Below are positions 25,462 to 33,317 of a DNA stretch of 44,831 bases, piece by piece; positions within the stretch are counted from its first letter, which is position 1, and every line of letters begins with the position of its first letter. A program made the translations under genes and the position numbers. This DNA comes from Janibacter corallicola NBRC 107790 (GTDB lineage Bacteria; Actinomycetota; Actinomycetes; Actinomycetales; Dermatophilaceae): NCBI RefSeq assembly GCF_001570965.1, contig NZ_BCSR01000024.1, positions 1 to 44,831 on the forward strand, read 5' to 3'. The notes beneath the pieces are model-generated. The model did no database searches. It saw only the letters and a program-made list of their open reading frames with translations, and was not told where the DNA came from.

Positions 25462-25551
25462 TAGAGTTCCCCCCGGTGCAGGTGATCGACGTCTCCGGAA
25501 GCACCGCAACCGTACGCGGCGGGTCCGGCCCGTCGCCCCCACCCCAGGAGG
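25462..25551 (+). promoter_or_regulatory. glnA promoter and leader
   Basis: TAGAGT (25462-25467) gives a leader of about 83 nt. AGGAGG (25546-25551) lies 5 nt before a TTG, and this decides the start. An out-of-frame ATG at 25552 directly abuts the ribosome-binding site. No clear nitrogen-regulator site was recognised. Confidence 0.5.
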
Positions 25552-25556
25552 ATGGT

Positions 25557-26981
25557 TTGTTCAGCTCCCCTGAAGAGGTCATGGACTTCATCAAGGCCGA
25601 GGACGTCAAGTTCATCGACATCCGTTTCTGCGACCTTCCCGGCATCATGCAGCACTTCAACATCCCGGCGGAGACGGTGGATGCGGACTTCTTCGTCGAC
25701 GGCCAGATGTTCGACGGCTCCTCCATCCGGGGCTTCCAAGCCATCCACGAGTCCGACATGAAGCTCATCCCGGACATCGGTACCGCCTACCTGGACCCCT
25801 TCCGCGACGAGAAGACGCTCATCCTCAACTTCTCCATCGTCGACCCCTTCACCGGTGAGCAGTACAGCCGTGACCCGCGCAACGTCGCCGCGAAGGCCGA
25901 GGCCTACCTGCGGACGACGGGGATCGCCGACACCGCCTTCTTCGGCGCCGAGGCCGAGTTCTACGTCTTCGACGACGTGCGCTACGCCTCCACCCCCCAG
26001 GGCAGCTTCTACGCCCTGGACTCCGTCGAGGCGGCGTGGAACACCGGCCGCAAGGAGGAGGGCGGCAACCAGGCGTACAAGACCGCCTTCAAGGGCGGGT
26101 ACTTCCCCGTCCCGCCGGTGGACCACTTCGCGGACCTGCGCGACAGGATCTGCCTGAACATGGACACGGTCGGGCTCAAGGTCGAGCGCAGCCACCACGA
26201 GGTGGGCACGGCGGGCCAGCAGGAGATCAACTACACCTTCAACACGCTGCAGAAGTCCGGCGACGACATCATGAAGTTCAAGTACGTCGTCAAGAACACC
26301 GCCTGGGCCGACGGGCGCACCGCGACCTTCATGCCGAAGCCGATCTTCGGCGACAACGGCTCCGGCATGCACACCCACCAGAGCCTGTGGAAGGACGGTG
26401 AGCCGCTCTTCTACGACGAGCAGGGCTACGGCGGGCTCTCCGACATCGCGCGCTGGTACATCGGCGGCCTGCTCAAGCACGCCCCGGCGCTGCTGGCCTT
26501 CACCAACCCGACCGCGAACAGCTACCACCGGCTCGTGCCGGGCTTCGAGGCCCCGATCAACCTCGTCTACTCCGCCCGGAACCGCTCGGCCTGCATCCGC
26601 ATCCCGATCGCGGGCAACTCCCCCAAGGCCAAGCGCGTGGAGTTCCGCATCCCGGACCCCTCGAGCAACCCCTACCTGTGCTTCGCCGCGCAGCTGATGG
26701 CCGGCCTGGACGGGATCAAGAACCGCATCGAGCCCCCGGAGCCGGTCGACAAGGACCTCTACGAGCTGCCGCCGGAGGAGCACCAGGAGATCGAGCAGGT
26801 CCCCACGACGCTTCCGGAGGTGCTCGAGGCGCTCGAGGCCGACCACGAGTTCCTCCTCGAGGGCGATGTCTTCACCGCCGACCTCATCGAGACCTGGATC
26901 TCCTGGAAGCGGGAGAACGAGGTCGCTCCGCTGCAGGTGCGCCCGCACCCCTACGAGTTCGAGATGTACTTCGACATCTGA
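25557..26981 (+). CDS. glnA: Glutamine synthetase type I (GlnA1)
   Basis: 474-aa type I-beta glutamine synthetase, making glutamine from glutamate, ammonia and ATP; dodecameric. Family segments: [15 protein letters not shown] (latch, about 47-61), [10 protein letters not shown] (metal Glu), [11 protein letters not shown] (268-278), [17 protein letters not shown] (ATP/glutamate site) and NRSACIRIP. Tyr402 in [10 protein letters not shown] is the conserved adenylylation site, so control by GlnE is expected. The TTG start at 25557 is placed by AGGAGG and gives the standard N-terminus [10 protein letters not shown]. The open frame upstream is spurious. The next gene starts 31 bp downstream. Confidence 0.97.
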   Translation: MFSSPEEVMDFIKAEDVKFIDIRFCDLPGIMQHFNIPAETVDADFFVDGQMFDGSSIRGFQAIHESDMKLIPDIGTAYLDPFRDEKTLILNFSIVDPFTGEQYSRDPRNVAAKAEAYLRTTGIADTAFFGAEAEFYVFDDVRYASTPQGSFYALDSVEAAWNTGRKEEGGNQAYKTAFKGGYFPVPPVDHFADLRDRICLNMDTVGLKVERSHHEVGTAGQQEINYTFNTLQKSGDDIMKFKYVVKNTAWADGRTATFMPKPIFGDNGSGMHTHQSLWKDGEPLFYDEQGYGGLSDIARWYIGGLLKHAPALLAFTNPTANSYHRLVPGFEAPINLVYSARNRSACIRIPIAGNSPKAKRVEFRIPDPSSNPYLCFAAQLMAGLDGIKNRIEPPEPVDKDLYELPPEEHQEIEQVPTTLPEVLEALEADHEFLLEGDVFTADLIETWISWKRENEVAPLQVRPHPYEFEMYFDI

Positions 26982-27012
26982 TCGAGCGCTCCTCCGGCGG
27001 AGCCCTATACCC

Positions 27013-27729
27013 ATGACCCTGCCTCCCGAGGAGCGCCACGCGCTCGACCGCGCCCACGTCCCCTGGAGCCGGGGGCTGTGGGCGCTGGTCGTCACCGCCG
27101 TCGTCGTGCTGCTGGTGCTCGCCGTCCTGGCAGCGGTCAGACCCGGCTACGTCGAGCACGCGCTGGGCCAGAGCACCGAACGCACCGCCACGGTGACCGG
27201 GGTCGAGGAGGCACCCGTCTGCTCTCGTTCCGATCGGGACGTCTACACGGTGGAGTGGGGTGAGGATGGGGCGCGGCGCTCCGGTCAGGTCGGCTTCTGC
27301 GGCGACCCGTGGGAGGTCGGCGAGCAGGTGGAGATCTGGTCCACGAGCGGTGCCCCGCAGACGAGCTCGCCAACGGCACTCCGGGTGTCGATTGGCGCTC
27401 TCCTCGCCATCCTCGTCGCCGCGCTGGCGCTGATCCTGCGGGGCCGGTCCCGGGTCCGGCGGTCCACGCGCGCCGCGATCGACGGCAGCTGGCGGCCGCT
27501 CGTCCTGCCGACGGTGGGCGTCCCCGGGAGCCGCGGAGCCCGGATCGGCGCCCCGGGGCAGGTGCGCAGCCGTGCTCGGGACTGGACGCGGATCCTGCAC
27601 GCCCGGCCCGGATCCGGTGGCGCGGCGCAGGGCAGGCTCTTCGTGGACGAGGTGCGGCGTGGCAGGCCGCGCGGGCTGTCCCTGCACACGACCACCGGCG
27701 GAGCCCGGGTCTGGCGCTGGCACGGCTGA
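27013..27729 (+). CDS. Hypothetical membrane protein with two TM segments
   Basis: 238-aa protein of unrecognised family. A short cytosolic start (MTLPPEERHALDRAHVPW) precedes transmembrane helix 1 (LWALVVTAVVVLLVLAVLAAV, about 23-43). An extracytoplasmic segment of about 90 residues has two Cys (APVCSRSDRD and VGFCGDPW) that may form a disulfide. Helix 2 (ALLAILVAALALIL) and a basic cytosolic C-terminal part follow. It resembles DUF3592-like topology, but I cannot assign it. It lies 31 bp after glnA on the same strand and may be co-transcribed. ATG 27013 has GGCGGAG about 10 nt upstream. Confidence 0.7.
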   Translation: MTLPPEERHALDRAHVPWSRGLWALVVTAVVVLLVLAVLAAVRPGYVEHALGQSTERTATVTGVEEAPVCSRSDRDVYTVEWGEDGARRSGQVGFCGDPWEVGEQVEIWSTSGAPQTSSPTALRVSIGALLAILVAALALILRGRSRVRRSTRAAIDGSWRPLVLPTVGVPGSRGARIGAPGQVRSRARDWTRILHARPGSGGAAQGRLFVDEVRRGRPRGLSLHTTTGGARVWRWHG

Positions 27730-27765
27730 CGGGAGGATCGGGCCCGGTCGGGGCCCCGGCTCCCT
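27730..27765. terminator. GC-rich dyad between convergent genes
   Basis: GGGAG/CTCCC ends (27730-27734, 27761-27765) enclose imperfect CGGG...CCCG pairing in the 46-bp convergent spacer. This is a plausible bidirectional terminator but the stem is imperfect. Confidence 0.35.
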
Positions 27766-27775
27766 TCGTCACCTG

Positions 27776-29179
27776 CTACGGGCCGACCACCTCGTTCCGC
27801 CGCTCTCCCCGGTGGAAGACCGCGTGCGCGAGCAGGGCCACCATGACCGCGACGCACACCAGGGCCCCGAGTGCGAAGGCCTGGGTGATGCCGACGTCGT
27901 CGGAGTGGCCCGAGGGCAGGGTGTGCGCCGCGAGCAGGGCACCCGAGAGGGCGGTGCCGAAGGAACTGCCCACCGTGCGGAGGACCTGGTTGAAGCTCAC
28001 CGAGCTGCCGACCTCATCGGTAGCGACGTTGCGCGCGATGAGGGCGGGCATCGCGGCGTAGGCCGCGCCCATCCCCAGGCCGAGCACGAGCATGCCCACG
28101 AGCAGCAGGGACAGGTGGGTGTGAGTGACCCAGAGCATGATGGAGGCGACCGCGATCATCGCCGATCCGATCGGCAGCAGCGTCGCCAGCGAGATCCGGC
28201 CGCCGAGGAGCCGCACCACTCGGTTGGCGGTGAGGCTGCCGACCGACAGCGGGAACATCACGAAGCCGGCCCACCGCACCGGCAGCGCCATCCCGTAGCC
28301 CGTCTCCCCCGGCGCTTGGGCGACCAGGCTGCCCACCGACAGCGCGATGTACATCGCGGCACCGAGCCCGATGGCCGTGCCGTTGGCCAGCAGCACGTCC
28401 GAGGAGCCCAGCACGCGCAGGTTGATCAGCGGGTGGCCGGACCGCAGCTCGACCCGGACCCAGGCGGCGAAGAAGACGAGCGAGGCCGCCGCCACCGCCA
28501 GCGTCGGGAGCGATGTCCAGCCCCAGACGGGCCCCTCGCTGATCGCCAGCAGCAGTGCGCCCAACCCGAGCCCGAGCAGCGCGGCACCGCCGAAGTCGAA
28601 GGAATGACGGGGCGCCGACTCGTCGGGTCCATCCGGGATCACCAGGATCGTGACGACGATCGCGCTGAGCACGAAGAAGGACGCGAACCAGAATGCCCAC
28701 CGATAGCTGGCCTCACCGGTGATCAGCCCGGTCAGCGGGTAGCCGATGCCGATCCCGGAGGCCACCGTGACCGAGAGCGAAGAGATCGTCGGCTGCACCC
28801 GGGAGGGCTCGACGTACCGGCGGGCCATAGCGATGGTCACCGGGACGATGCCGTAGGTCAGCCCCTGCAGCGCGCGCCCGAGCAGGAAGAGCGCGAAGCT
28901 CGAGGTCACCGAGGCCAGGACCGAGCCGGTCAGGATGACGAGCAGCGAGACGATGAGCAGGCGCTTCTTGTGGGGGCCGTCGCTCAGGCGCCCCATGACC
29001 GGGGTCGCGACGGCCCCGACGAGCAGGTTGATCGTCAGCATCCACTGGGCGGTGCCGACACTCGTGTCGAAGGCATCCGCGATCGACGGGACGAGCAACA
29101 TCCCGAGCGAGCTGACGACGGCGGTGCACAGCGCCGCGTAGACGAGGGCGGGCACGAGGCGGGGGTCGTGCTCACGCAT
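27776..29179 (-). CDS. MFS drug/proton antiporter, DHA2 (EmrB/QacA) type
   Basis: 467-aa major facilitator with about 12-14 predicted helices. Helix 2-3 loop GRLSDGPHKKRLL is the MFS motif A. The N-terminal LVPSIADAFDTSVGTAQWMLTINLLVGAVATPV and the helix-4/5 region GRALQGLTYGIVPVTIAMARRYV are typical of the EmrB/QacA drug-efflux group. Substrate not predictable. ATG 29179 has GGAGGAG 5 nt upstream. It is the last gene of a minus-strand run after an SGNH hydrolase and a hypothetical membrane protein, and may be co-transcribed with them. Confidence 0.88.
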   Translation of the reverse strand: MREHDPRLVPALVYAALCTAVVSSLGMLLVPSIADAFDTSVGTAQWMLTINLLVGAVATPVMGRLSDGPHKKRLLIVSLLVILTGSVLASVTSSFALFLLGRALQGLTYGIVPVTIAMARRYVEPSRVQPTISSLSVTVASGIGIGYPLTGLITGEASYRWAFWFASFFVLSAIVVTILVIPDGPDESAPRHSFDFGGAALLGLGLGALLLAISEGPVWGWTSLPTLAVAAASLVFFAAWVRVELRSGHPLINLRVLGSSDVLLANGTAIGLGAAMYIALSVGSLVAQAPGETGYGMALPVRWAGFVMFPLSVGSLTANRVVRLLGGRISLATLLPIGSAMIAVASIMLWVTHTHLSLLLVGMLVLGLGMGAAYAAMPALIARNVATDEVGSSVSFNQVLRTVGSSFGTALSGALLAAHTLPSGHSDDVGITQAFALGALVCVAVMVALLAHAVFHRGERRNEVVGP

Positions 29180-29215
29180 CGTGCTCCTCCCGAGCTGACG
29201 AGGCCGACAGCCGCC

Positions 29216-29914
29216 CTACTCCGAGTCCGCGAGCCCGCGCAGCAGGCCGGTCACGACCAGGGCGGCCAACCCGGCGACGGCGGCCAGGCCCCAGACGACG
29301 AAGCGGTCGGCACTCGGTGGGCTGTCGAAGACGTCCACGGAGGCGAACATGAAGAGGAACAGCGCGCCGATGAAGAGCACCGCCCCGAGCAGGCCGAAGA
29401 CGGTCATGGTCTTGAGGCCACCACCCATGAAGAGCACCGCCTTGATGCCGAACACCATGCCCAGGACGATCGCGGTGAACCACGATGCCGCCGCCACGAG
29501 CAGGAGGAAGAGCAGGCCGATGCTGGCCAGGTCGGTCGTGAGCTCGGCGGCCACCGTCCCGGGTGCCACGGTGTCGTGGAGCAGGAACGGCCAGGTCATC
29601 ATGAAGAGCACCTGGATGACGGCGCCCCCCAGGATCCCCACCAGCAGCAGGGGGACGAGACCCTCACGCCTGAAGCCGAGATCACCCCGGTCCTTCTTGA
29701 ACTGCTGGATGGGGAAGAGCAGGCATCCCAACATCGCGACGAGCCCCGCCCACGTGGCGTCCGCTTCGATGGGGTTGTCCTTGTACCTGGGCTTCTCCTC
29801 CAGGAGTCCGGCCGCCGCCAGACCGATGAGGATGGTCCCGAAGAGGGCGATCGCGGCGGTGATGGACAGGATCCGCCGGAGGTCGTGCCCCCAGCTCGCG
29901 GCGTCGGTGGTCAC
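29216..29914 (-). CDS. Hypothetical polytopic membrane protein
   Basis: 232-aa protein with about six hydrophobic segments (around residues 17-37, 57-70, 85-108, 130-152, 155-185 and 208-226). Charged loops include FKKDRGDLGFRREG. No family recognised. Its GTG start follows the stop of the SGNH hydrolase with no gap (TGAGTG on the minus strand), so the two are almost certainly translated together and may act on the same envelope substrate. Confidence 0.72.
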   Translation of the reverse strand: MTTDAASWGHDLRRILSITAAIALFGTILIGLAAAGLLEEKPRYKDNPIEADATWAGLVAMLGCLLFPIQQFKKDRGDLGFRREGLVPLLLVGILGGAVIQVLFMMTWPFLLHDTVAPGTVAAELTTDLASIGLLFLLLVAAASWFTAIVLGMVFGIKAVLFMGGGLKTMTVFGLLGAVLFIGALFLFMFASVDVFDSPPSADRFVVWGLAAVAGLAALVVTGLLRGLADSE

Positions 29915-30715
29915 TCATACCTCCTGGGTCTGCTCGTGAGCGGTCAGGCGCACCAGCTGGGGGTACTTCGCGGTGCGCCCGTCGCCGGTGGACCGGCCCC
30001 GCAGCCGGCGATAGGTCCACGGCCAGACGTAGCGGTAGAGCCACGTGATCTGGGTGCCCAGGGTCCGCCGCGGCGGCGGGCCCGGCGGCAGAGCAGCCCA
30101 CTCGTCCTCCGCCGGCACCCCGAAGAGCTCGGCCGCGGCCACCGAGAGCCGGATGTGTCCCAGCTCGGAGAGGTGGAGGCGGTCCTCGGCCCAGGCACGC
30201 CGGTCCTCGAAGACCGTGCAGGTCGTCTCCGTCGGCGGGATCATCCCGTGCTCCCTCGAGAGGTACCGGTAGAGCTCGTTGAGCTCCAGGCGCCGCCGGT
30301 GCAGGAAGCGTCCCGCCGGGGTCACCCCGCGTATGTCGGGGATCGGGACGACGGCGACGTCCACCCCCTTCGCGGTGAAGGGGGTGACGATCTCCACGAG
30401 CCGACGCCGGAGCAGGTCCATGTCCAGCTCCGGGCGGAGGATGTCGTTCATACCGACGGTGAGGGTGAGCAGGTCCGGCTCGAGCTCGAGCGCCGGCCGG
30501 ACCTGCCGCTCGAGCACCTCGACGCTGCGGTACCCCCGGACCGCGAAGTTGGCGTAGTCGACGGCGCCGTGGTGATCCGCGAGGCGTCGTGCGAGCCGGT
30601 CGGCCCAGCCCCGTGGGGTCCCGTCGGGCCAGTCGAGGTCTCCGACACCCTCGGTCAGGCTGTCGCCGATGGCGACGTACCGCAGCACGTGCTCCCCGGT
30701 GTCTGTCGATTTCAC
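29915..30715 (-). CDS. SGNH/GDSL hydrolase
   Basis: 266-aa SGNH-fold esterase/lipase. Block I is RYVAIGDSLTEGVGD (nucleophile Ser), followed by the Gly block NFAVRGYRS, GMNDIL (Asn of the oxyanion hole) and DRLHLSELGH with the Asp-His pair. There is no signal peptide, so it is probably cytosolic. The C-terminal 70 residues carry a basic WLYRYVWPWTYRRLRGRS stretch that could associate with the membrane. GTG 30715 lies 6 nt after TACAGT (plus 30722-30727). Divergent from the TetR gene; directly joined to the hypothetical membrane protein gene. Substrate unknown. Confidence 0.88.
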   Translation of the reverse strand: MKSTDTGEHVLRYVAIGDSLTEGVGDLDWPDGTPRGWADRLARRLADHHGAVDYANFAVRGYRSVEVLERQVRPALELEPDLLTLTVGMNDILRPELDMDLLRRRLVEIVTPFTAKGVDVAVVPIPDIRGVTPAGRFLHRRRLELNELYRYLSREHGMIPPTETTCTVFEDRRAWAEDRLHLSELGHIRLSVAAAELFGVPAEDEWAALPPGPPPRRTLGTQITWLYRYVWPWTYRRLRGRSTGDGRTAKYPQLVRLTAHEQTQEV

Positions 30716-30721
30716 GAGAAG

Positions 30722-30779
30722 ACTGTACGTCGACCCGAGTACGGCACCGGAGGATCATTACTTGGCCAACCGGTATAGT
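30722..30779. promoter_or_regulatory. Divergent SGNH hydrolase / TetR operon promoters with TTGGCCAA dyad
   Basis: SGNH -10 TACAGT on the minus strand (plus 30722-30727) and TetR -10 TATAGT (30774-30779, 7 nt before its ATG) face away from each other. The 8-bp palindrome TTGGCCAA (30762-30769) just upstream of the TetR -10 is a candidate half of an autoregulatory operator. Confidence 0.5.
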
Positions 30780-30786
30780 TAGGTCG

Positions 30787-31356
30787 ATGAGCACCGACCA
30801 CGGGCACCGGCCCTCCTCCCGCGAGAGCATCCTCGCGGCCACCGCCGAGCACCTGCGCGGGGGCGGGACGATCTCGCTGGACTCCGCGGCCCGGGCGGCT
30901 GGGGTGACCAAGCCGGGGCTGATGTACCACTTCGGCACCAAGGAGGAGCTGATGTCGGCCCTCCTGGACCACCTGATGAGCCGCTACGAGGTCGACCTGC
31001 GCCGCCGTCTCGCGGGTACCGACGAGGAGGCCGACGTCGCCTCGGTCGACGTCCGTACCCGGCTGCGGGCCTACGTCGACTGGGTGTGCGAGACCTCCTA
31101 CGACGTCACCGACCTCGTGATCTTCACCGACCCTCGGCTGCGCGAGTCACTCACCCGCCGCTGGAGCGAGCGGCTCGAGCCCTGGCTGGCCATCCCCACC
31201 GGGACCCCCGAGGAGGAGCACGCCCGGCTGCTCGCCGCCCGCCTCATGGCCGACGGACTGTGGTTAGACGAGGCCAGCGGTGTCCTGCCCCTCCCCCGCG
31301 CCAAGAAGCGCGCCGTCGGCGACGTCGCCCTCGATCTCATCGGGGCGGCCCGATGA
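30787..31356 (+). CDS. TetR-family transcriptional regulator of the efflux operon
   Basis: 189-aa TetR-type repressor. The N-terminal HTH (about 12-58) runs SRESILAATAEHLRGGGTISLDSAARAAGVTKPGLMYHFGTKEELMSALLDH, with the recognition helix around VTKPGLMYHFG. A helical ligand-binding domain follows. It is the first gene of a four-gene run in which each stop overlaps the next start, and the only regulator there, so autoregulation and control of the SMR/MFS pumps is likely (inference). ATG 30787 is 7 nt after TATAGT; the longer open frame is rejected for that reason. Confidence 0.9.
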   Translation: MSTDHGHRPSSRESILAATAEHLRGGGTISLDSAARAAGVTKPGLMYHFGTKEELMSALLDHLMSRYEVDLRRRLAGTDEEADVASVDVRTRLRAYVDWVCETSYDVTDLVIFTDPRLRESLTRRWSERLEPWLAIPTGTPEEEHARLLAARLMADGLWLDEASGVLPLPRAKKRAVGDVALDLIGAAR

Positions 31357-31691
31357 ACTGGCTCCTGCTCGCCGTCGCGATCGCCTCCGAGGTCAGCGCC
31401 TCGCTCTCCCTCCAGGCCGCGGTCGAGCAGCCGGCCTGGTACGCGGTCGTCGCCGCCGGATACCTCGCCTCCTTCGCGCTGCTGTCCCTCGTCCTGCGCC
31501 GCGGCATGCCCCTCGGTGTCGCCTACGGCATCTGGTCGGCCCTCGGCGTCGCCAACACCGCTGTCCTCGCGACGCTGCTCTTCGGCGAGGCGATGACGGT
31601 ATGGAAGGCCGCCGGCATCGCCCTGGTCATCCTCGGCGTGCTCACCGTCGAGCTCGGGTCGCGCGGCAGCCACCGGAGCGAGACCGCATGA
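31353..31691 (+). CDS. Small multidrug resistance (SMR) protein, subunit 1
   Basis: 112-aa four-helix SMR transporter (EmrE/QacC family). The membrane-embedded Glu13 in IASEVSASL is the proton/drug-binding carboxylate. GYLASFALLSLVLRRGMPLGVAYGIWSALG is the classical helix 2-3 region with the GIAYxIWxxxG motif. ATG 31353 overlaps the TetR stop by four bases, and its own stop overlaps the next SMR start by four. It probably works as an antiparallel heterodimer with that paralogue, as in other paired SMR systems. Confidence 0.92.
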   Translation: MNWLLLAVAIASEVSASLSLQAAVEQPAWYAVVAAGYLASFALLSLVLRRGMPLGVAYGIWSALGVANTAVLATLLFGEAMTVWKAAGIALVILGVLTVELGSRGSHRSETA

Positions 31692-32008
31692 GCTGGCTCC
31701 TCCTCATCGGCGCCGTCTCGTGCGAGGTCGCCGGCACCCTCTCGCTGCGCATGGCCGCCCTCGGCGACAAGCGCTGGTACGCGGCGGTCACCGCCGGTTA
31801 CCTCGCCGCCTTGGGGCTGCTCGCCGCCACCCTGACCACCGGGATGGGCATCGGGATCGCCTACGGCATCTGGGCCGCGCTCGGCGTGGCCCTCACCGCC
31901 CTGGCCTCCCGTGCCCTGTTCCGGGAGGCGCTGACGCCCACGATGCTCGTGGGGATCGCCCTGATCATCCTCGGAGTCCTCGCGATCGAGCTCGGGGCGG
32001 CACACTGA
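31688..32008 (+). CDS. Small multidrug resistance (SMR) protein, subunit 2
   Basis: 106-aa SMR paralogue with Glu13 in VSCEVAGTLSL, then GYLAALGLLAATLTTGMGIGIAYGIWAALGVALTALAS and a fourth helix GIALIILGVLAIELG. Both ends overlap its neighbours: ATGA with the first SMR gene and TGATG with the MFS gene. Charge distribution in loops differs from subunit 1 (more basic loops there), which would suit dual-topology partners. Substrates are probably lipophilic cations; this is family knowledge. Confidence 0.92.
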   Translation: MSWLLLIGAVSCEVAGTLSLRMAALGDKRWYAAVTAGYLAALGLLAATLTTGMGIGIAYGIWAALGVALTALASRALFREALTPTMLVGIALIILGVLAIELGAAH

Positions 32009-33204
32009 TGACCACCATGGACCCCGCCCCCCAGCCCACCGGATCGGTGTGGACCAGACCCGGCATGCCCCTGCTGCTCACCGCGACCTTCCTGGGCTTC
32101 GCGGGCTTCGCCGTCCTGATGCCGGTCGCCCCGTTGTGGGCGGTCCGCGGCGGCGCGGGCGAAGGGGGTGCCGGCCTGGTCAACGGCGCCCTCCTGCTCT
32201 TCACCGTGCTCACCCAGATGTTCGTGCCGGGGGCGCTGCGCCGGTTCGGGTGGGGACCCGTCCTGGGCGCGGCGATGGTCCTGCTCGGCGCGCCCGCGCT
32301 CGCCATGGCCGCCATCGACGACCTCTGGGCGATCCTCGCGCTCTCGGCGGTGCGGGGCATCGGCTTCGGCATCCTCACCGTCACCGGCAGCGCCGCCGTC
32401 GCCGAGCTCGTCGAACCCGCCCGACTCGGGGCCGCCGTCGGCGCCTACGGCTTCGCGATCGCCGGGCCGCAGATCGTGCTGCTCCCCTTCGGTCCATGGG
32501 TGGCCGAGACCCTCGGGTACCTGCCGGTCTTCCTCATCGCCGGGGCACCGCTGCTCGGCATCGTGCCCGCCGTCCGGCTCGGCCGGCTCATGGCCTCCCG
32601 GCCGGCGGAGGAACCCTCCGAGGAGCGCGGCGCCACCGACACCGGCCGCGCCGCGCTGACCCTGCTGCGCCCGATGGCCCTGCTGCTCGGGGTGACGCTC
32701 GCCGGCGGGGCGGTGCTCACCTTCGCCCCGCAGATGATCGACACCGCCTGGGTCGCCGTCGCGGCGCTGGCGCTCATGGAGCTCATCGCCGCGATCGTGC
32801 GGTGGTACATCGGCGGGGTCTCGGACCGCTACGGCGCCGAGCGCTTCCTCACCCCACTCGTCATCGTCACGGTCTTGAGCATGGTCGCCCTCGGCTGGGC
32901 GCTCGAGGCGCGCTCGCTGCCCGTGCTCCTGCTCGCCTGCGCGCTGCTCGGCGTCTCCTACGGCGGCCTGCAGAACCTCACGCTCGTGCTCGCCTTCGCC
33001 TCCGTCGCCCGCCGCCACACCGGACTGGCCAGCTCGGTGTGGAACATCGGCTTCGACCTCGGCTCCGGCCTCGGCTCGGTACTCGTCGGCATGATCGCGG
33101 CGGGCACCGGCTTCCCGGGGGCCATGCTCGTCACGGCTGGCGCGGCGCTGCTCACGCTGCCGTTGGCGCTGCGCCGGCCCGGCCCACGGCTGCAGCCCTC
33201 CTGA
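32008..33204 (+). CDS. MFS transporter coupled to the SMR pair
   Basis: 398-aa major facilitator with 12 predicted helices and short loops. MPLLLTATFLGFAGFAVLMPVAPLWAV is helix 1 and GALRRFGWGPVLGAAM the motif A region; SVWNIGFDLGSGLGSVLVG is helix 11. The group is close to YfcJ/arabinose-efflux-like MFS permeases. ATG 32008 shares one base with the SMR stop (ATG 32017 is an alternative). It ends the TetR–SMR–SMR–MFS operon. Substrate unknown; drug or metabolite export is likely from context. Confidence 0.88.
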   Translation: MTTMDPAPQPTGSVWTRPGMPLLLTATFLGFAGFAVLMPVAPLWAVRGGAGEGGAGLVNGALLLFTVLTQMFVPGALRRFGWGPVLGAAMVLLGAPALAMAAIDDLWAILALSAVRGIGFGILTVTGSAAVAELVEPARLGAAVGAYGFAIAGPQIVLLPFGPWVAETLGYLPVFLIAGAPLLGIVPAVRLGRLMASRPAEEPSEERGATDTGRAALTLLRPMALLLGVTLAGGAVLTFAPQMIDTAWVAVAALALMELIAAIVRWYIGGVSDRYGAERFLTPLVIVTVLSMVALGWALEARSLPVLLLACALLGVSYGGLQNLTLVLAFASVARRHTGLASSVWNIGFDLGSGLGSVLVGMIAAGTGFPGAMLVTAGAALLTLPLALRRPGPRLQPS

Positions 33205-33263
33205 GCGGACCTCCGCCGGCCCCGTGAATGGGCAATGGTGCTCCCCCTTCGCCATGGGTGGCT

Positions 33264-33277
33264 GTGAAACACTTCAC
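33264..33277. promoter_or_regulatory. GTGAA-ACAC-TTCAC dyad upstream of SPFH genes
   Basis: A short perfect inverted repeat, 41 bp before the SPFH start, in the 113-bp spacer after the MFS gene. No convincing -10 box was located, so its role as an operator is only possible. Confidence 0.3.
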
Positions 33278-33317
33278 GGGACATCAGGCAGACACTCAGT
33301 CGGAGGGGAAGAGTGGT

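Noticed and set aside
27572-30778. 1068-aa plus-strand open frame opposite the MFS and SGNH genes
   Set aside because: Antisense shadow rich in Arg, His, Gln and Asp, with no motif; the minus-strand genes have helices, start signals and catalytic blocks.
31300-31360. Guanidine riboswitch before the SMR genes
   Set aside because: The SMR genes overlap the TetR coding region and each other; no leader exists, and the TetR mRNA seems leaderless.
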